A DNA stretch of 37,496 bases from Desulfuromonas sp. (GCA_002869665.1 PKUG01000091.1:1-37496), one strand, 5' to 3'; positions 7,076 through 14,521 are shown, counted from the first letter of the stretch. Numbers and translations: made by a program. Notes: generated by a model not told the origin, from the sequence alone.

Positions 7076-7366
7076 TCAGGCACAGTATTGCGCGTTGTTG
7101 GCTCCTGGGCTAATCCCGATCAGATAACCACGTTCATGAAACGGTGATTCCGTGCGACCGCGGCGGGCCGTATCGAAGCAATGGCACACTCGGTGTTCAA
7201 GGTGGTTCGGGTCGGTAGTGCGGTTCAGCCAGCCGTGAATATGATTGCAGCGACAAAAGGGACAAGGGATTGTAATTTGACAGCATTCGGAGTCGTTGCA
7301 AGAGATACGTCCCCGCAGGATAGCCAGGCCAGTTTCAGGGTCAGTCATGGGTGTTGTTTTGCTCAT
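7076..7366 (-). CDS. Small Cys/His-rich protein, probable zinc ribbon, unknown function
   Basis: 96 aa. The centre has CPFCRCNHIHGW and, later, HRVCHCF, a spacing that suggests a zinc-binding ribbon, followed by a Gly-rich tail (GYLIGISPG). Small proteins with a CPxC...HGW...H/C pattern are common next to replication genes of prophages and satellites; that is general recollection, not a named family. ATG 7366 has AAGGA nine bases upstream; a second ATG lies six codons in. It sits just beyond the iteron array, transcribed away from it, which suits an accessory replication or regulatory role. Likely a real gene; function unknown. Confidence 0.6.
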   Translation of the reverse strand: MSKTTPMTDPETGLAILRGRISCNDSECCQITIPCPFCRCNHIHGWLNRTTDPNHLEHRVCHCFDTARRGRTESPFHERGYLIGISPGANNAQYCA

Positions 7367-7401
7367 AGCTTCACGTCCTTTTTCTATGTTCCGTTATTTG
7401 T

Positions 7402-7560
7402 GGGTTACACGGGTTACACGGGTTACAAGGGTTACAGCTTTGATATTATTATGTTTTTACGTAACCTCTACTGTAACATTTTTTTGAATTTGGGTTACAC
7501 TTGGGGTAACGGAATTATTCAATAATTCCGGGCCTGTAACCCGGGTAACCCATGTAACCC
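7402..7560. other. Candidate replication origin: inverted arrays of 9-bp iterons around an AT-rich palindrome
   Basis: Four tandem 9-mers GGGTTACA(C/C/A/G) fill 7402-7437 without gaps, and a single GGGTTACAC lies at 7492-7500. Three tandem copies in the opposite orientation (CTGTAACCC, GGGTAACCC, ATGTAACCC) fill 7534-7560. Between the arrays is AT-rich DNA and the perfect palindrome GGAATTATTCAATAATTCC at 7511-7529. The array ends two bases before the stop codon end of the DUF927 helicase gene. Staphylococcal satellite (SaPI) origins have the same plan: iterons flanking an AT-rich stretch just after the rep gene. Origin function is inferred. Confidence 0.65.
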
Positions 7561-7562
7561 TT

Positions 7563-9458
7563 TTAAAATGGATGTTCTATATTTTCCAGTGACGCAGGGG
7601 GTCCCGGCTCCGGCTCTTCCGTCTGTTCAATGGGCGGAAAATGATAGCAGCGGGTCGGGCCTAAACCGGGCAGCCGGTGGAGTGCTTGCGGCTTGCCGTC
7701 GGTGCCGGGTTGCAGCAATCCCTTTTCGATCAGGACCTGAACCGCCCAGCGGGGTTCAAACCCTCCGGCAAGTTCGGTTCTGAAGATGCTTGGCAGAACG
7801 AAATATTCAAAGGTGCCGTTCTCGGTGTCCAGCACTTTGACAACGGCGCGGCGGAATCCCGCCCGGTTCGGGGTCGGCTGCTTGCTTTTCGATCCCATAA
7901 GGACAAAGCGGCTGTCTCCGTGACGTTCGAAAAACTCCGCGACCTGCCGCAAGAGCTGTTCGACTTCCCCCTGCCCGGCGGTGCCGCGACGTTGCAGCCA
8001 GGAATTAAAGCAGATCAGGGCCGCGTCGGTGGCCTCCCCTTTGCTCCAGCCGGTCAGGCCGTACAGGCTCGCCAGCTCGCCCCCGGCGGCAACCAGAGCA
8101 AAGCGTTTAGCGACGCGGTGAACCTGCCCGGCTGCGGCAGGCGGCAGGGCGAAGGTCAAAAACTTTTCCTGTTCGCCCGCGATCCAGCGCAGCCGCTCGG
8201 CTTTGGCGGCGGGGTCGTTGACTTCCGCAACCAGCCGGGTCAGATAACCGTGCAGCACAGTTCCATGATAGCGCCCGGCGGCGTCCTTCAGGTGATCCGC
8301 CAGAGCGGCGGCGTTGTCCATGTCGTGCAGGACTTCAAAAATCCCCAGGTTCTGCCCGGCGTCGGCTTCAATGTCGGCAAGCCTCAACTCCTGCCCGGTA
8401 AAGCTGCGTTTCCCTGCCGTCGCCATCATGGTTGCCTGGTCGGTTTCTCCGGTGGTGAGAAACAGGATTCGCCATTGTCGCCGCTCGCGGGCGTTACCGT
8501 GCTGGTCCGCCCGTCCCCGTCCGATCCCCCCGGCCAGTTTATAGACAACCTGCCCGATCTGTTCCGGGTGGGCCTGCCCCAGCTCATCCATGAACAGGCA
8601 GGCGTCGTTATGCTGTGCGGCAGTCGATTCAAAGGCGTTGGCGGTGTTGTCGCAGGTCTTGACCTGCCCGGTGGGGGGACCGGCGACCGATGCCGCGACA
8701 TGCAGGGCGGTGGTCTTGCCGTCGCCGGAGCGGCCAACAAGATTGAAGCCTCCCCCCTCTCCCCCGCTGAGGGGCAAAAGCGGCGCAGCCAGAGACAGGC
8801 AGGCGGCGAACAGCAGGCGACTGTTGCCGCTGCAATAGCGCCCGATCTGCTCTTGCCAGTCGCTCAGGGTGCCACTTATTGAATAGTCGGGCGCTCCGTC
8901 GCCGGGGTCGGGGAGAATGACCGATTCTTTGCCGATGCTGCCGATTGTCTCGCCGGGCAGGACAAAAGCGTGATGATCCCCTTTAATAAGCCAGCCGGTA
9001 CGGTCCGCCAGGATGATCCGGGGCAGGTTGAGCGGGTGAAGGATAAGGCTCTTCAGCAGGTCGGTGAATTGCGACCGTTCGCGGGTGCCGGGGCCGAAGC
9101 TGCCCCCAAGATTGACGAATTGAACGCGGGCCTCATCCCCGCCGCTGCGATAAACAAGCTCTTGCGCCAGGGTCCATATCTTCGTTTTCCGGTCCAGGTC
9201 GGTCAGTTCCAGAATGAGGGTGAACTTGTCGCCGCCGCTGGTCCGGGCGATCCCCAGCGGGGCCAGCCGGGTTGAAAAGAAACTCTCTTCGATGATCCCC
9301 TCTTTGTCCTCGGTTTGTAGATAAACGCCATTCGGCTTGACGATATAGCGACCAAAGGGAATGCCCTTTTCCGCGTCCAGCACAGCGTCTATTTTCGCCT
9401 TGACCGGGGCCAGCCCCCGACGTTCGGCCAGGTCGTTAAAGTCGGTATGTTTCGCCAT
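7563..9458 (-). CDS. DUF927-type replication helicase/ATPase of the element
   Basis: 631 aa. The N-terminal 200 residues (YIVKPNGVYLQTEDK, later RIILADRTGWL) fit the DUF927 domain found in helicases of prophages and integrative elements. A P-loop ATPase follows: Walker A GRSGDGKTT at 242-250, preceded by the helix LLFAACLSLAAPLLPL, and Walker B ACLFMDELGQ near 286-295. The C-terminal third is a helical region with a Pro/Glu-rich tail. It would unwind DNA at the element's own origin, and the iteron array begins right after its stop codon. Translation is coupled to the primase gene (TAATG, one-base overlap). Family call is good; the DNA-binding determinant for the iterons is not located. Confidence 0.85.
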   Translation of the reverse strand: MAKHTDFNDLAERRGLAPVKAKIDAVLDAEKGIPFGRYIVKPNGVYLQTEDKEGIIEESFFSTRLAPLGIARTSGGDKFTLILELTDLDRKTKIWTLAQELVYRSGGDEARVQFVNLGGSFGPGTRERSQFTDLLKSLILHPLNLPRIILADRTGWLIKGDHHAFVLPGETIGSIGKESVILPDPGDGAPDYSISGTLSDWQEQIGRYCSGNSRLLFAACLSLAAPLLPLSGGEGGGFNLVGRSGDGKTTALHVAASVAGPPTGQVKTCDNTANAFESTAAQHNDACLFMDELGQAHPEQIGQVVYKLAGGIGRGRADQHGNARERRQWRILFLTTGETDQATMMATAGKRSFTGQELRLADIEADAGQNLGIFEVLHDMDNAAALADHLKDAAGRYHGTVLHGYLTRLVAEVNDPAAKAERLRWIAGEQEKFLTFALPPAAAGQVHRVAKRFALVAAGGELASLYGLTGWSKGEATDAALICFNSWLQRRGTAGQGEVEQLLRQVAEFFERHGDSRFVLMGSKSKQPTPNRAGFRRAVVKVLDTENGTFEYFVLPSIFRTELAGGFEPRWAVQVLIEKGLLQPGTDGKPQALHRLPGLGPTRCYHFPPIEQTEEPEPGPPASLENIEHPF

Positions 9459-10279
9459 TATGGTTGCTCACTTTCGGAAAAGTCGGGTTCGATCCATGCG
9501 CCTTGTACAGCGTCGGCGGCTTCAGCGGCTGCCGCTCGCCCTACCGGGTCCGCGTCGGCACAGATAAGGATATGAACCTTCGGGTATTGTTGGCGCAGGG
9601 CCAGGGCAACCGGCTTCAGGTTGCCCGCGAAAAAGGCGACGGCGCAGGGGTGGCCGGTTGCTTCATGCAGGGTGGCGGCGGTGGCATAGCCCTCCGCGAT
9701 CAGCAGCGCGTCGGCAGGCTCCGGGCCGATCAGGTGGAAAGCTCCCCCGGCGGCGGTGCCGCTCAAAAATCGCTTGCCGCCGTCCGGCTCGATGAATTGC
9801 AGTCCGGTCAACTCCCCGGCGCTGTTGCGAACCGGAACAGCCAGGGATTGCCCCAGCTGCTTGACCCCATGAACCTGAACCTGCTTGCGGGTCAGATAGG
9901 GGTGATCCGGCGCGGCAGGCTGCGCCCGCTGCCATAACCGCCGGGCCTTGTCGGCTGCTGCGGCGTGGTGTTTTCGCTGTTCCTCTTCCTGTTTGGCGCG
10001 GGCTTCGGCCATCTTGCGGGCATACTCGCGGCGCTCTTCCCTGGTCAGCTCGCGGTGTGGCCTGCCGGAGAACCAGCTTTCTTTCACTCCGGTTTTCCAG
10101 TTGCCGAAACTCGCGCCGTGGGTGCCGTCGCCGTTGTCGAACAGGGTAATAAAGCCGTTGCGCGATTGCCGGGAATCCTCCGGCAATCGAAAGCGGCGCA
10201 GCTTCCCGTCAGCGATCAGGGGCGCGTGGGCCGGGTCGATCCCGGCGGCCTGCATGGCGCTGATCAGCTCTTCGAACAT
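9458..10279 (-). CDS. TOPRIM-domain primase of the element
   Basis: 273 aa from ATG 10279 (MFEELISAMQAAGID); the frame is open to 10327, but the family usually begins like this. N-terminal part: GFITLFDNGDGTHGASFGNWKTG, typical of phage and plasmid primases with a degenerate zinc-binding or PriCT-like start. A charged helix of Ala/Lys/Arg/Glu follows, then HPYLTRKQV. The TOPRIM domain comes last: LLIAEGYATAATLHEA holds the catalytic glutamate (EGYATAA), and ILICADADPVGRAAA the DxD. It would prime replication together with the downstream helicase. Its first codons overlap the end of the preceding small gene and its stop overlaps the helicase start, so the set is one translationally coupled operon. 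Confidence 0.85.
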   Translation of the reverse strand: MFEELISAMQAAGIDPAHAPLIADGKLRRFRLPEDSRQSRNGFITLFDNGDGTHGASFGNWKTGVKESWFSGRPHRELTREERREYARKMAEARAKQEEEQRKHHAAAADKARRLWQRAQPAAPDHPYLTRKQVQVHGVKQLGQSLAVPVRNSAGELTGLQFIEPDGGKRFLSGTAAGGAFHLIGPEPADALLIAEGYATAATLHEATGHPCAVAFFAGNLKPVALALRQQYPKVHILICADADPVGRAAAAEAADAVQGAWIEPDFSESEQP

Positions 10280-10533
10280 TGGCAGGGCTTTCGAACCGAC
10301 CATTGAAGCCGAACAAAATTTTCGCAACTGTCGGCAAAGTCTAGCCCGATGTCGCTTGCCCCCAGGGCGCGAACGTCGCGTTCCGTCCCGCCTAAGCCAT
10401 CGTCAACAGCAACCAGGGCCAGGGCTGCGACCGGCTCGCAAAACTCTTTGCTCTCTTCTGAATCCAGGTACACGGCGCGAAGGTTCGCCGGGGCCGGGAT
10501 GATTTGAATAATGTCGTTGAAGGTCGGTTTCAT
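10264..10533 (-). CDS. Small acidic protein of the replication operon, unknown
   Basis: About 89 aa starting MKPTFNDIIQIIPAPANLRAVYL at 10533, with a G-rich stretch a few bases upstream and a one-base TAATG overlap with the stop of the AlpA-like gene. Its end overlaps the primase start by about 16 bases in another frame. Acidic and without recognisable motifs; LALVAVDDGL and RDVRALGASDIGLDF look like strand and helix elements. Tight coupling on both sides argues that it is real. Function unknown. Confidence 0.6.
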   Translation of the reverse strand: MKPTFNDIIQIIPAPANLRAVYLDSEESKEFCEPVAALALVAVDDGLGGTERDVRALGASDIGLDFADSCENFVRLQWSVRKPCQCSKS

Positions 10534-10769
10534 TATTCGCCCCCCTTCCGTGTGCGATTCCGCAGCCATGCCGCAAGACTAACAGCCACGTAGGCGCGTT
10601 TTGTGCCGACCTTAATTGACTCCGGGACTGGCTGTTTAAGGCTGGCGAGATTCTGAAGAGTTTTGCCGGTGATGATACCGCCGGAGAACTTCTTGACTTC
10701 CGGGGCGGCGACCAGGGGGGACGGCCATTTTTCGGCCATGTCGGTGAAAATGTCTTGTGCGGTGTTCAT
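10533..10769 (-). CDS. AlpA-like DNA-binding regulator
   Basis: 78 aa from ATG 10769 (MNTAQDIFTDMAEKW), which has GGAG eight bases upstream; a GTG start at 10832 would add 21 residues. The C-terminal half has the layout of AlpA/excisionase winged-helix proteins: GGIITGKTLQNLASLKQPVP, then the basic KVGTKRAYVAVSLAAWLRNRT. In P4-like and PICI elements AlpA proteins activate excision and replication genes. Here it is the first gene of the alpA-small protein-pri-rep operon, as expected for a switch. A GTGTCCGACAC palindrome lies about 55 bp upstream. Functional label is by analogy. Confidence 0.65.
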   Translation of the reverse strand: MNTAQDIFTDMAEKWPSPLVAAPEVKKFSGGIITGKTLQNLASLKQPVPESIKVGTKRAYVAVSLAAWLRNRTRKGGE

Positions 10770-10821
10770 GCTTTTTCTCCGTGTCTGTGAAAGGATTTGA
10801 CCTAGCGTCCTAGGGCTTTTT

Positions 10822-10832
10822 GTGTCCGACAC
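10822..10832. promoter_or_regulatory. Possible operator palindrome before the replication operon
   Basis: GTGTCCGACAC is a perfect 11-bp palindrome in the short gap between the unknown 343-aa gene and the AlpA-like start at 10769. Short enough to be chance. Confidence 0.3.
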
Positions 10833-10851
10833 GGGAAAATTCTACAAGATG

Positions 10852-11883
10852 TTAGAAAAGAACTTTTCCGGAACAGTGAACGGTGCTACTTCTGAAAGAA
10901 TTAATTAATAATTCCAACAGGTTATTTTTTTGATGGGATGATTTTTTATTTTTTTTGGGGGGGCGTGGAAACCAGCCGCGTGAGACATGGTCGAGGGTTC
11001 GTCCTGCTTCACTTGAGCAAGTTAGAGCCCATTTTCGGAAGTCGGCAATATCACGCTGCCGTTGTCGGGCGGCGCGCGTGTACCGGTGGCGGATCGTGCT
11101 CTCAGGTGGTGGGGACTGTGCCCAGCGGTCAGCAATGATCCGCTCCACAGGTGTGTCGGTGAAATTGACCGACCCTGAAAACACCGGCTCATAGGTCCAG
11201 GCTTCACCATCCGGCAGCCAGTAGCGGACCTGGCGTCCATCGTAAAGGTTGGACCAGTCTTCATCGGTTTTCAGTCCAAGACTCAAGACGTACCAGGTCA
11301 AGTTTTTTTTCAGCGTGTTGAGGCTGCCTGGTCGAGTGGCATTGTGACCAAGATGCGTCGGCAAATGAAAGCGTATCGGCTTGGGGGTGCCGTCAAGCCT
11401 TGGCTCGCCATCATCAGGAAGTAGCTGTTCGATCTGCCACAGGGCGTCCGCCTTATCCATGCGGCGCGGGATGCAAAAGATTTGTTCAGCGGTGATTAGT
11501 GCGGCGGCCTGCTCGGGGTTCAGGTCCCCATGCTGGACTCGGTGAAGGATATTGCTTAAGTGTCGCTTGAAAAATTCAGTTTCTGTTGCAATGTTGTGGT
11601 TCCAAACCCTTGCCAGAACTTCAACGCGGTGCCAAACTCGCGGGAAATCGGCCATAGTGGGGTAGCGATTGAACAGGTCAGGAAGCAGGCTGTGTATCCA
11701 TGGATCACTGTAGTTGCTCGCTCTCATTGCGGGCCTGGTCAACTCTCGCAAGCGGCGACCTTGATGCAGGCTGACGCGAATCACCTCGCGGAAGGGCTCG
11801 CAGTACAACAGATACGCCCACCAGACCCGATAGGTCTCTTCCAATCCAAGAAGTCTTTCGCGGGGGGTGTCCGCTGTCGGCAT
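10852..11883 (-). CDS. Unknown 343-aa protein of the element
   Basis: No family recognised. The protein is rich in Trp, Arg and His, with WWAYLLYCEPFREVI near residue 22, PRVWHRVEVLARVWNHN near 80-97, and RHRYTRAARQRQRDIADFRKWA near 265. It has no signal peptide or clear membrane span and looks like a soluble, basic, possibly nucleic-acid-binding protein. Start ATG 11883 gives MPTADTPRERLLGLEE. Near the 3' end the coding strand has seven C, eight A, T, six A (PPKKNKK), a homopolymer tract prone to slippage; in another frame a stop follows at once, so the last 35 residues may not be native. It lies between fic and the AlpA-like gene, the accessory-gene position of satellites. Confidence 0.6.
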   Translation of the reverse strand: MPTADTPRERLLGLEETYRVWWAYLLYCEPFREVIRVSLHQGRRLRELTRPAMRASNYSDPWIHSLLPDLFNRYPTMADFPRVWHRVEVLARVWNHNIATETEFFKRHLSNILHRVQHGDLNPEQAAALITAEQIFCIPRRMDKADALWQIEQLLPDDGEPRLDGTPKPIRFHLPTHLGHNATRPGSLNTLKKNLTWYVLSLGLKTDEDWSNLYDGRQVRYWLPDGEAWTYEPVFSGSVNFTDTPVERIIADRWAQSPPPESTIRHRYTRAARQRQRDIADFRKWALTCSSEAGRTLDHVSRGWFPRPPKKNKKSSHQKNNLLELLINSFRSSTVHCSGKVLF

Positions 11884-11992
11884 ATGAGCACTCCCTCAAG
11901 TGCGATCCCTCAATCTCGAAAGTTTGCCGGGCAGGGCGGGGAGGGGGTCTCCGCCTTTTCGGGGATCAGCCTAGCCCGGCAAGGTGAAAAGT

Positions 11993-12796
11993 TTATTCCT
12001 CCTGCAAGCTTTGAATCAGCCGCAGATATTCCCGCTGCGCTTCCCAGACCATGTTTGTCAGCAGGATGTTGAACGGCACATTATCCCCGCGATTGCTGGC
12101 TTGCAGGGCGGCGATATAGTCCCCCCGGACAAGCGGGGGAATGATCGTGACCGGATAGCCCGCCTGCATCAGGGCCAGATTCATCAGCAGCCGGGCGGCT
12201 CTGCCGTTGCCGTCGATAAAGGGGTGAATCGTCGCCAGGCGGATATGCAGCCAGGCGGCGAACAGGACCGGGTGCAGGGCGTCCCTTTGCTGTGGGATTT
12301 GGGCGACAAAGGCTTTCATCTCTGCGGGAACTTTAGACGGCGACGGCGGGACAAAAGTTGTCCCGGTGATAATGACCGGCTTGCTGCGGTAGCGCCCGGC
12401 GTTGTCCGCGTCGATCCGGTAATAAAACAGCCGGTGCAGGTCGAGAATGTCTTTCTCTGCGATGGATTGCGACTGCGCCAGCTCGTAAACCCTGTTCAGG
12501 GCTTCGCTGTGCCCTATGGCTTCCAGGTGGTCCCGCAGCGGCTTGCCGCTGACCGTGATTCCATCCTCAAGAACAACCTTGGTTTCGCTTTCGGTCAGGG
12601 TGTTCCCTTCCAGGGCGTTGCTGGAATAGGTCAGGCCGATCCGGTAATAAGCCCGCAGTTGCAGCAGGGCGTCCCGATCCAGGGGGCGAAGCTGGTTGAT
12701 CTGCTCTTGCAGCGCGTCTACCTGCTTCAGCTTGTTTTCGTAGGTCATGGGGGCTCTCATGGTGTCTGGTTTCTGACAGTCTATAGAATTTATCAC
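11993..12796 (-). CDS. Fic-domain protein with internal inhibitory helix (probable AMP-transferase)
   Basis: 267 aa. The catalytic motif HPFIDGNGRAAR (191-202) is canonical, with His191, Asp195 and Arg202 for ATP-dependent AMPylation. An N-terminal helix has SNALEGN (Ser59, Glu63, Gly64), the [S/T]xxxE[G/N] inhibitory motif of class II Fic proteins, so the enzyme carries its own brake and needs no separate antitoxin. A flap region (PVIITGTTFVPPSP) is also visible. GTG 12796 overlaps the integrase stop as GTGA, suggesting coupling; ATG 12760 or 12748 are alternative starts. Co-expression with integrase fits a mobile-element gene acting on host or competing phage, but the target is unknown. Confidence 0.92.
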   Translation of the reverse strand: MINSIDCQKPDTMRAPMTYENKLKQVDALQEQINQLRPLDRDALLQLRAYYRIGLTYSSNALEGNTLTESETKVVLEDGITVSGKPLRDHLEAIGHSEALNRVYELAQSQSIAEKDILDLHRLFYYRIDADNAGRYRSKPVIITGTTFVPPSPSKVPAEMKAFVAQIPQQRDALHPVLFAAWLHIRLATIHPFIDGNGRAARLLMNLALMQAGYPVTIIPPLVRGDYIAALQASNRGDNVPFNILLTNMVWEAQREYLRLIQSLQEE

Positions 12797-14040
12797 CTTC
12801 GGCTATCCAGCGGGATAACCTTTGTTGTTTTTTCTTTGCCGGTGATGCTGAGAACGTGCCGCTCCCATGCCAGCCAGGCGCGTTTCTTTTCGTCGTCCTG
12901 GTTATGGCGCAGATAGTGGGCGGCGGTGACTCCGTGCAGTTTATGAGACAGCACGGCGGCGATATGGTCCGACGTGGTCCCCCGCAGGGCAAGGCCGCTG
13001 GCTATGGTCCGGCGCAGGTCGTGAGCGCAGAATTTTTCAACGCCATAAAAATCATTGCGGCGCAGGTTATGATTCAGGGCTTGGGCGCTCAGGGCTTGGC
13101 GCTTCTGCTTGCCGTCCTTCACAACGACATTAAAAAACGGGTAGCGCTCTTCGATCAGCAGGGCGCGGGCGCTCTCGGTCAGATAGACCCGGTGCGGGCG
13201 CTTCGATTTCGTCCGACTGCCGGGGATCGTCCACCAGTTGTTTGTTTCGTCGATCTCGCGGCGATCCAGGTTGATTGCTTCGCTCAGGCGGACCCCGGTC
13301 AAAAGCAGGAACTTCAGCAGGCGGTGAAGGGTGTCGCCATCGTCCAGGTTGTGCCAAACGGTGACAATCTCGGTATCGGTCAAGGTTCTTTCGCGGGGCG
13401 TGTTGGCTTTCGGTTTCGGAATCGCGGGAACCGGGTTGACCTCGACATATTCCCGGCCAGGGTGTGACAGCCAGGTGTAAAAGGCGCTCAGGGATGACCG
13501 GACAGCGACGGCAAGAGACGCGGACCTTTTCTTCGAAACATATTCTATACACTGTGCAAGGTACTTTTTGGGGATCTCAAAAATCAGGGTTTCGCCCAGG
13601 GTCGGCTTGCCCTTGGCGGGCTTGTAGGCAGCGGCAATTTCCAGGCAGTCTCTATAAAAGCGGGCCGTAGTCGGGCGGACTGTCAGGCCATCCAGGTATT
13701 CAGCGGCCAGGTCTGAAAAGGTACGTTCCCGCTCGGCTGCCAGCTTGGCGGCCTCTTCGGCTTCAAGCTCTGCCTGTTCTTTCAGCTCCCGCTCTTCGGT
13801 CAGGGACGTGGGGCCGCTGCCCTTTTTAGCATTGGCGCGAAACGCGGCTAGCTTGCGTTCGGCGTCCAACTCCGTCAGCCCTTCGGACAGCCACCCAAAA
13901 GATTCAGTTCTGGTCTGTCCGGCAATGGTATAGCGCAGGATCAGCAACCGATCCCGCTTGACCCCGTGACGGCGGGTTTCATGTTCCTTGAAGAATATCC
14001 CCTTGCGCCCGGTCGGTTTCAAATCGTCTCTGAGTGCCAT
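12793..14040 (-). CDS. Tyrosine integrase of the tRNA-Ala element
   Basis: 415 aa. The N-terminal domain (1-75) is a beta-rich arm-type DNA-binding domain (KEHETRRHGVKRDRLLILRYTIAGQTR), followed by a Glu/Ala-rich helix, then a SAM-like core-binding domain (105-205) and the catalytic domain. Catalytic residues: Arg251 (LLTGVRLSEA), His340-x-x-Arg343 (HDLRRT), His366 and nucleophile Tyr376 (AAHYLRH). It lies 165 bp from attR with arm-type repeats between, and would integrate and excise the element at tRNA-Ala. ATG 14040 starts the family-like N-terminus. The fic gene overlaps its stop codon. Confidence 0.95.
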   Translation of the reverse strand: MALRDDLKPTGRKGIFFKEHETRRHGVKRDRLLILRYTIAGQTRTESFGWLSEGLTELDAERKLAAFRANAKKGSGPTSLTEERELKEQAELEAEEAAKLAAERERTFSDLAAEYLDGLTVRPTTARFYRDCLEIAAAYKPAKGKPTLGETLIFEIPKKYLAQCIEYVSKKRSASLAVAVRSSLSAFYTWLSHPGREYVEVNPVPAIPKPKANTPRERTLTDTEIVTVWHNLDDGDTLHRLLKFLLLTGVRLSEAINLDRREIDETNNWWTIPGSRTKSKRPHRVYLTESARALLIEERYPFFNVVVKDGKQKRQALSAQALNHNLRRNDFYGVEKFCAHDLRRTIASGLALRGTTSDHIAAVLSHKLHGVTAAHYLRHNQDDEKKRAWLAWERHVLSITGKEKTTKVIPLDSRR

Positions 14041-14068
14041 AGCTTGACCTTCTGATTAGTCCATCTTG

Positions 14069-14112
14069 GGTGCCAAGATGGGTGCCAAGATTTTTCGGGA
14101 AGGTGCCAAGAT
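14069..14112 (+). repeat. Arm-type repeats near attR (3 x GGTGCCAAGAT)
   Basis: Copies at 14069-14079, 14081-14091 and 14102-14112; the first two keep the 12-bp period seen at the left end. The first also forms the inverted repeat CATCTTGG-GTG-CCAAGATG. Likely integrase arm sites, also covering the integrase promoter region. Confidence 0.65.
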
Positions 14113-14205
14113 TTGCGGGAACCTTCGGGAACTATAATATTTCTAATCTATTGATTTTGCAAGAGTAAAAGGAAAGAACGGGAATTCGCAGGAGTGCAAA
14201 AAACC

Positions 14206-14253
14206 TGACTGGCAGTCAAAAGGTCCGCGGTTCGATCCCGCGTAGCTCCACCA
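14206..14253 (+). repeat. Right attachment site (attR), tRNA-Ala 3' fragment
   Basis: Perfect 48-bp copy of 2738-2785. It lacks the 5' half of a tRNA, so it is not a second tRNA gene. Confidence 0.95.
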
Positions 14254-14263
14254 AAAAAAATCT

Positions 14264-14297
14264 AGGGTCATGTCAAACGACGTGACCCTTATTTTTT
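14264..14297 (+). terminator. Ancestral terminator of tRNA-Ala, now separated from it
   Basis: AGGGTCATGTC pairs with GACGTGACCCT (one G-T), loop AAAC, then a T run. It follows the tRNA fragment as a terminator would have followed the tRNA before insertion. The remaining 14298-14521 gap shows no gene. Confidence 0.8.
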
Positions 14298-14521
14298 GCT
14301 CTATTCAGACGAAAGGCCTCACCCTTTTACCGGTTTTCTTAGCGCTCCTGCGCTTCTACACCAGTTAAGCTTTTCAGCATTTTCTCCGCGCCACCCTCCC
14401 CGTTTTTCTTGCATTATTTTCCACCGCCATTGTTTCTGTCCCGCTTTTAAAGTGGTATATAAATTCTTTACTGTCACAAAAACTCTACTGTCGCCATACA
14501 TTGTCCGCGGGGGAGAATCAA

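Larger units (their letters stand above)
2738..14253. mobile_element. Integrative element in tRNA-Ala, satellite (PICI)-like
   Basis: The element is bounded by perfect 48-bp direct repeats of the tRNA-Ala 3' end and carries a tyrosine integrase beside the right repeat. Core genes on the minus strand, from the right, are integrase, Fic, unknown 343-aa protein, AlpA-like regulator, small protein, TOPRIM primase and DUF927-type helicase, ending at an iteron array. The left half, roughly 3.4-7.5 kb, is visibly AT-richer and holds unrelated single genes, which suggests cargo gained separately. I see no structural, lysis, terminase, relaxase or conjugation genes. Gene order matches phage-inducible chromosomal islands of Gram-negative bacteria (int, alpA, pri-rep, ori), but a mobilisable integrative element is possible. 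Integration is certain from the repeats; the class is inference. Confidence 0.88.

Noticed and set aside
7402-7437. CRISPR array
   Set aside because: The 9-bp units are gapless with no spacers and recur inverted nearby; they are iterons.
7677-8882. 401-codon plus-strand frame opposite the DUF927 helicase
   Set aside because: Low-complexity Gly/Pro/Gln composition, no motif, and it lies wholly antisense to a clear ATPase gene.
12856-13467. Plus-strand gene opposite the integrase
   Set aside because: Antisense shadow of the integrase catalytic domain; no recognisable protein features.
14206-14253. A second tRNA-Ala gene at the right end of the island
   Set aside because: Only the last 48 bases of the tRNA are present; D-arm and 5' acceptor strand are missing. 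It is the attR repeat.
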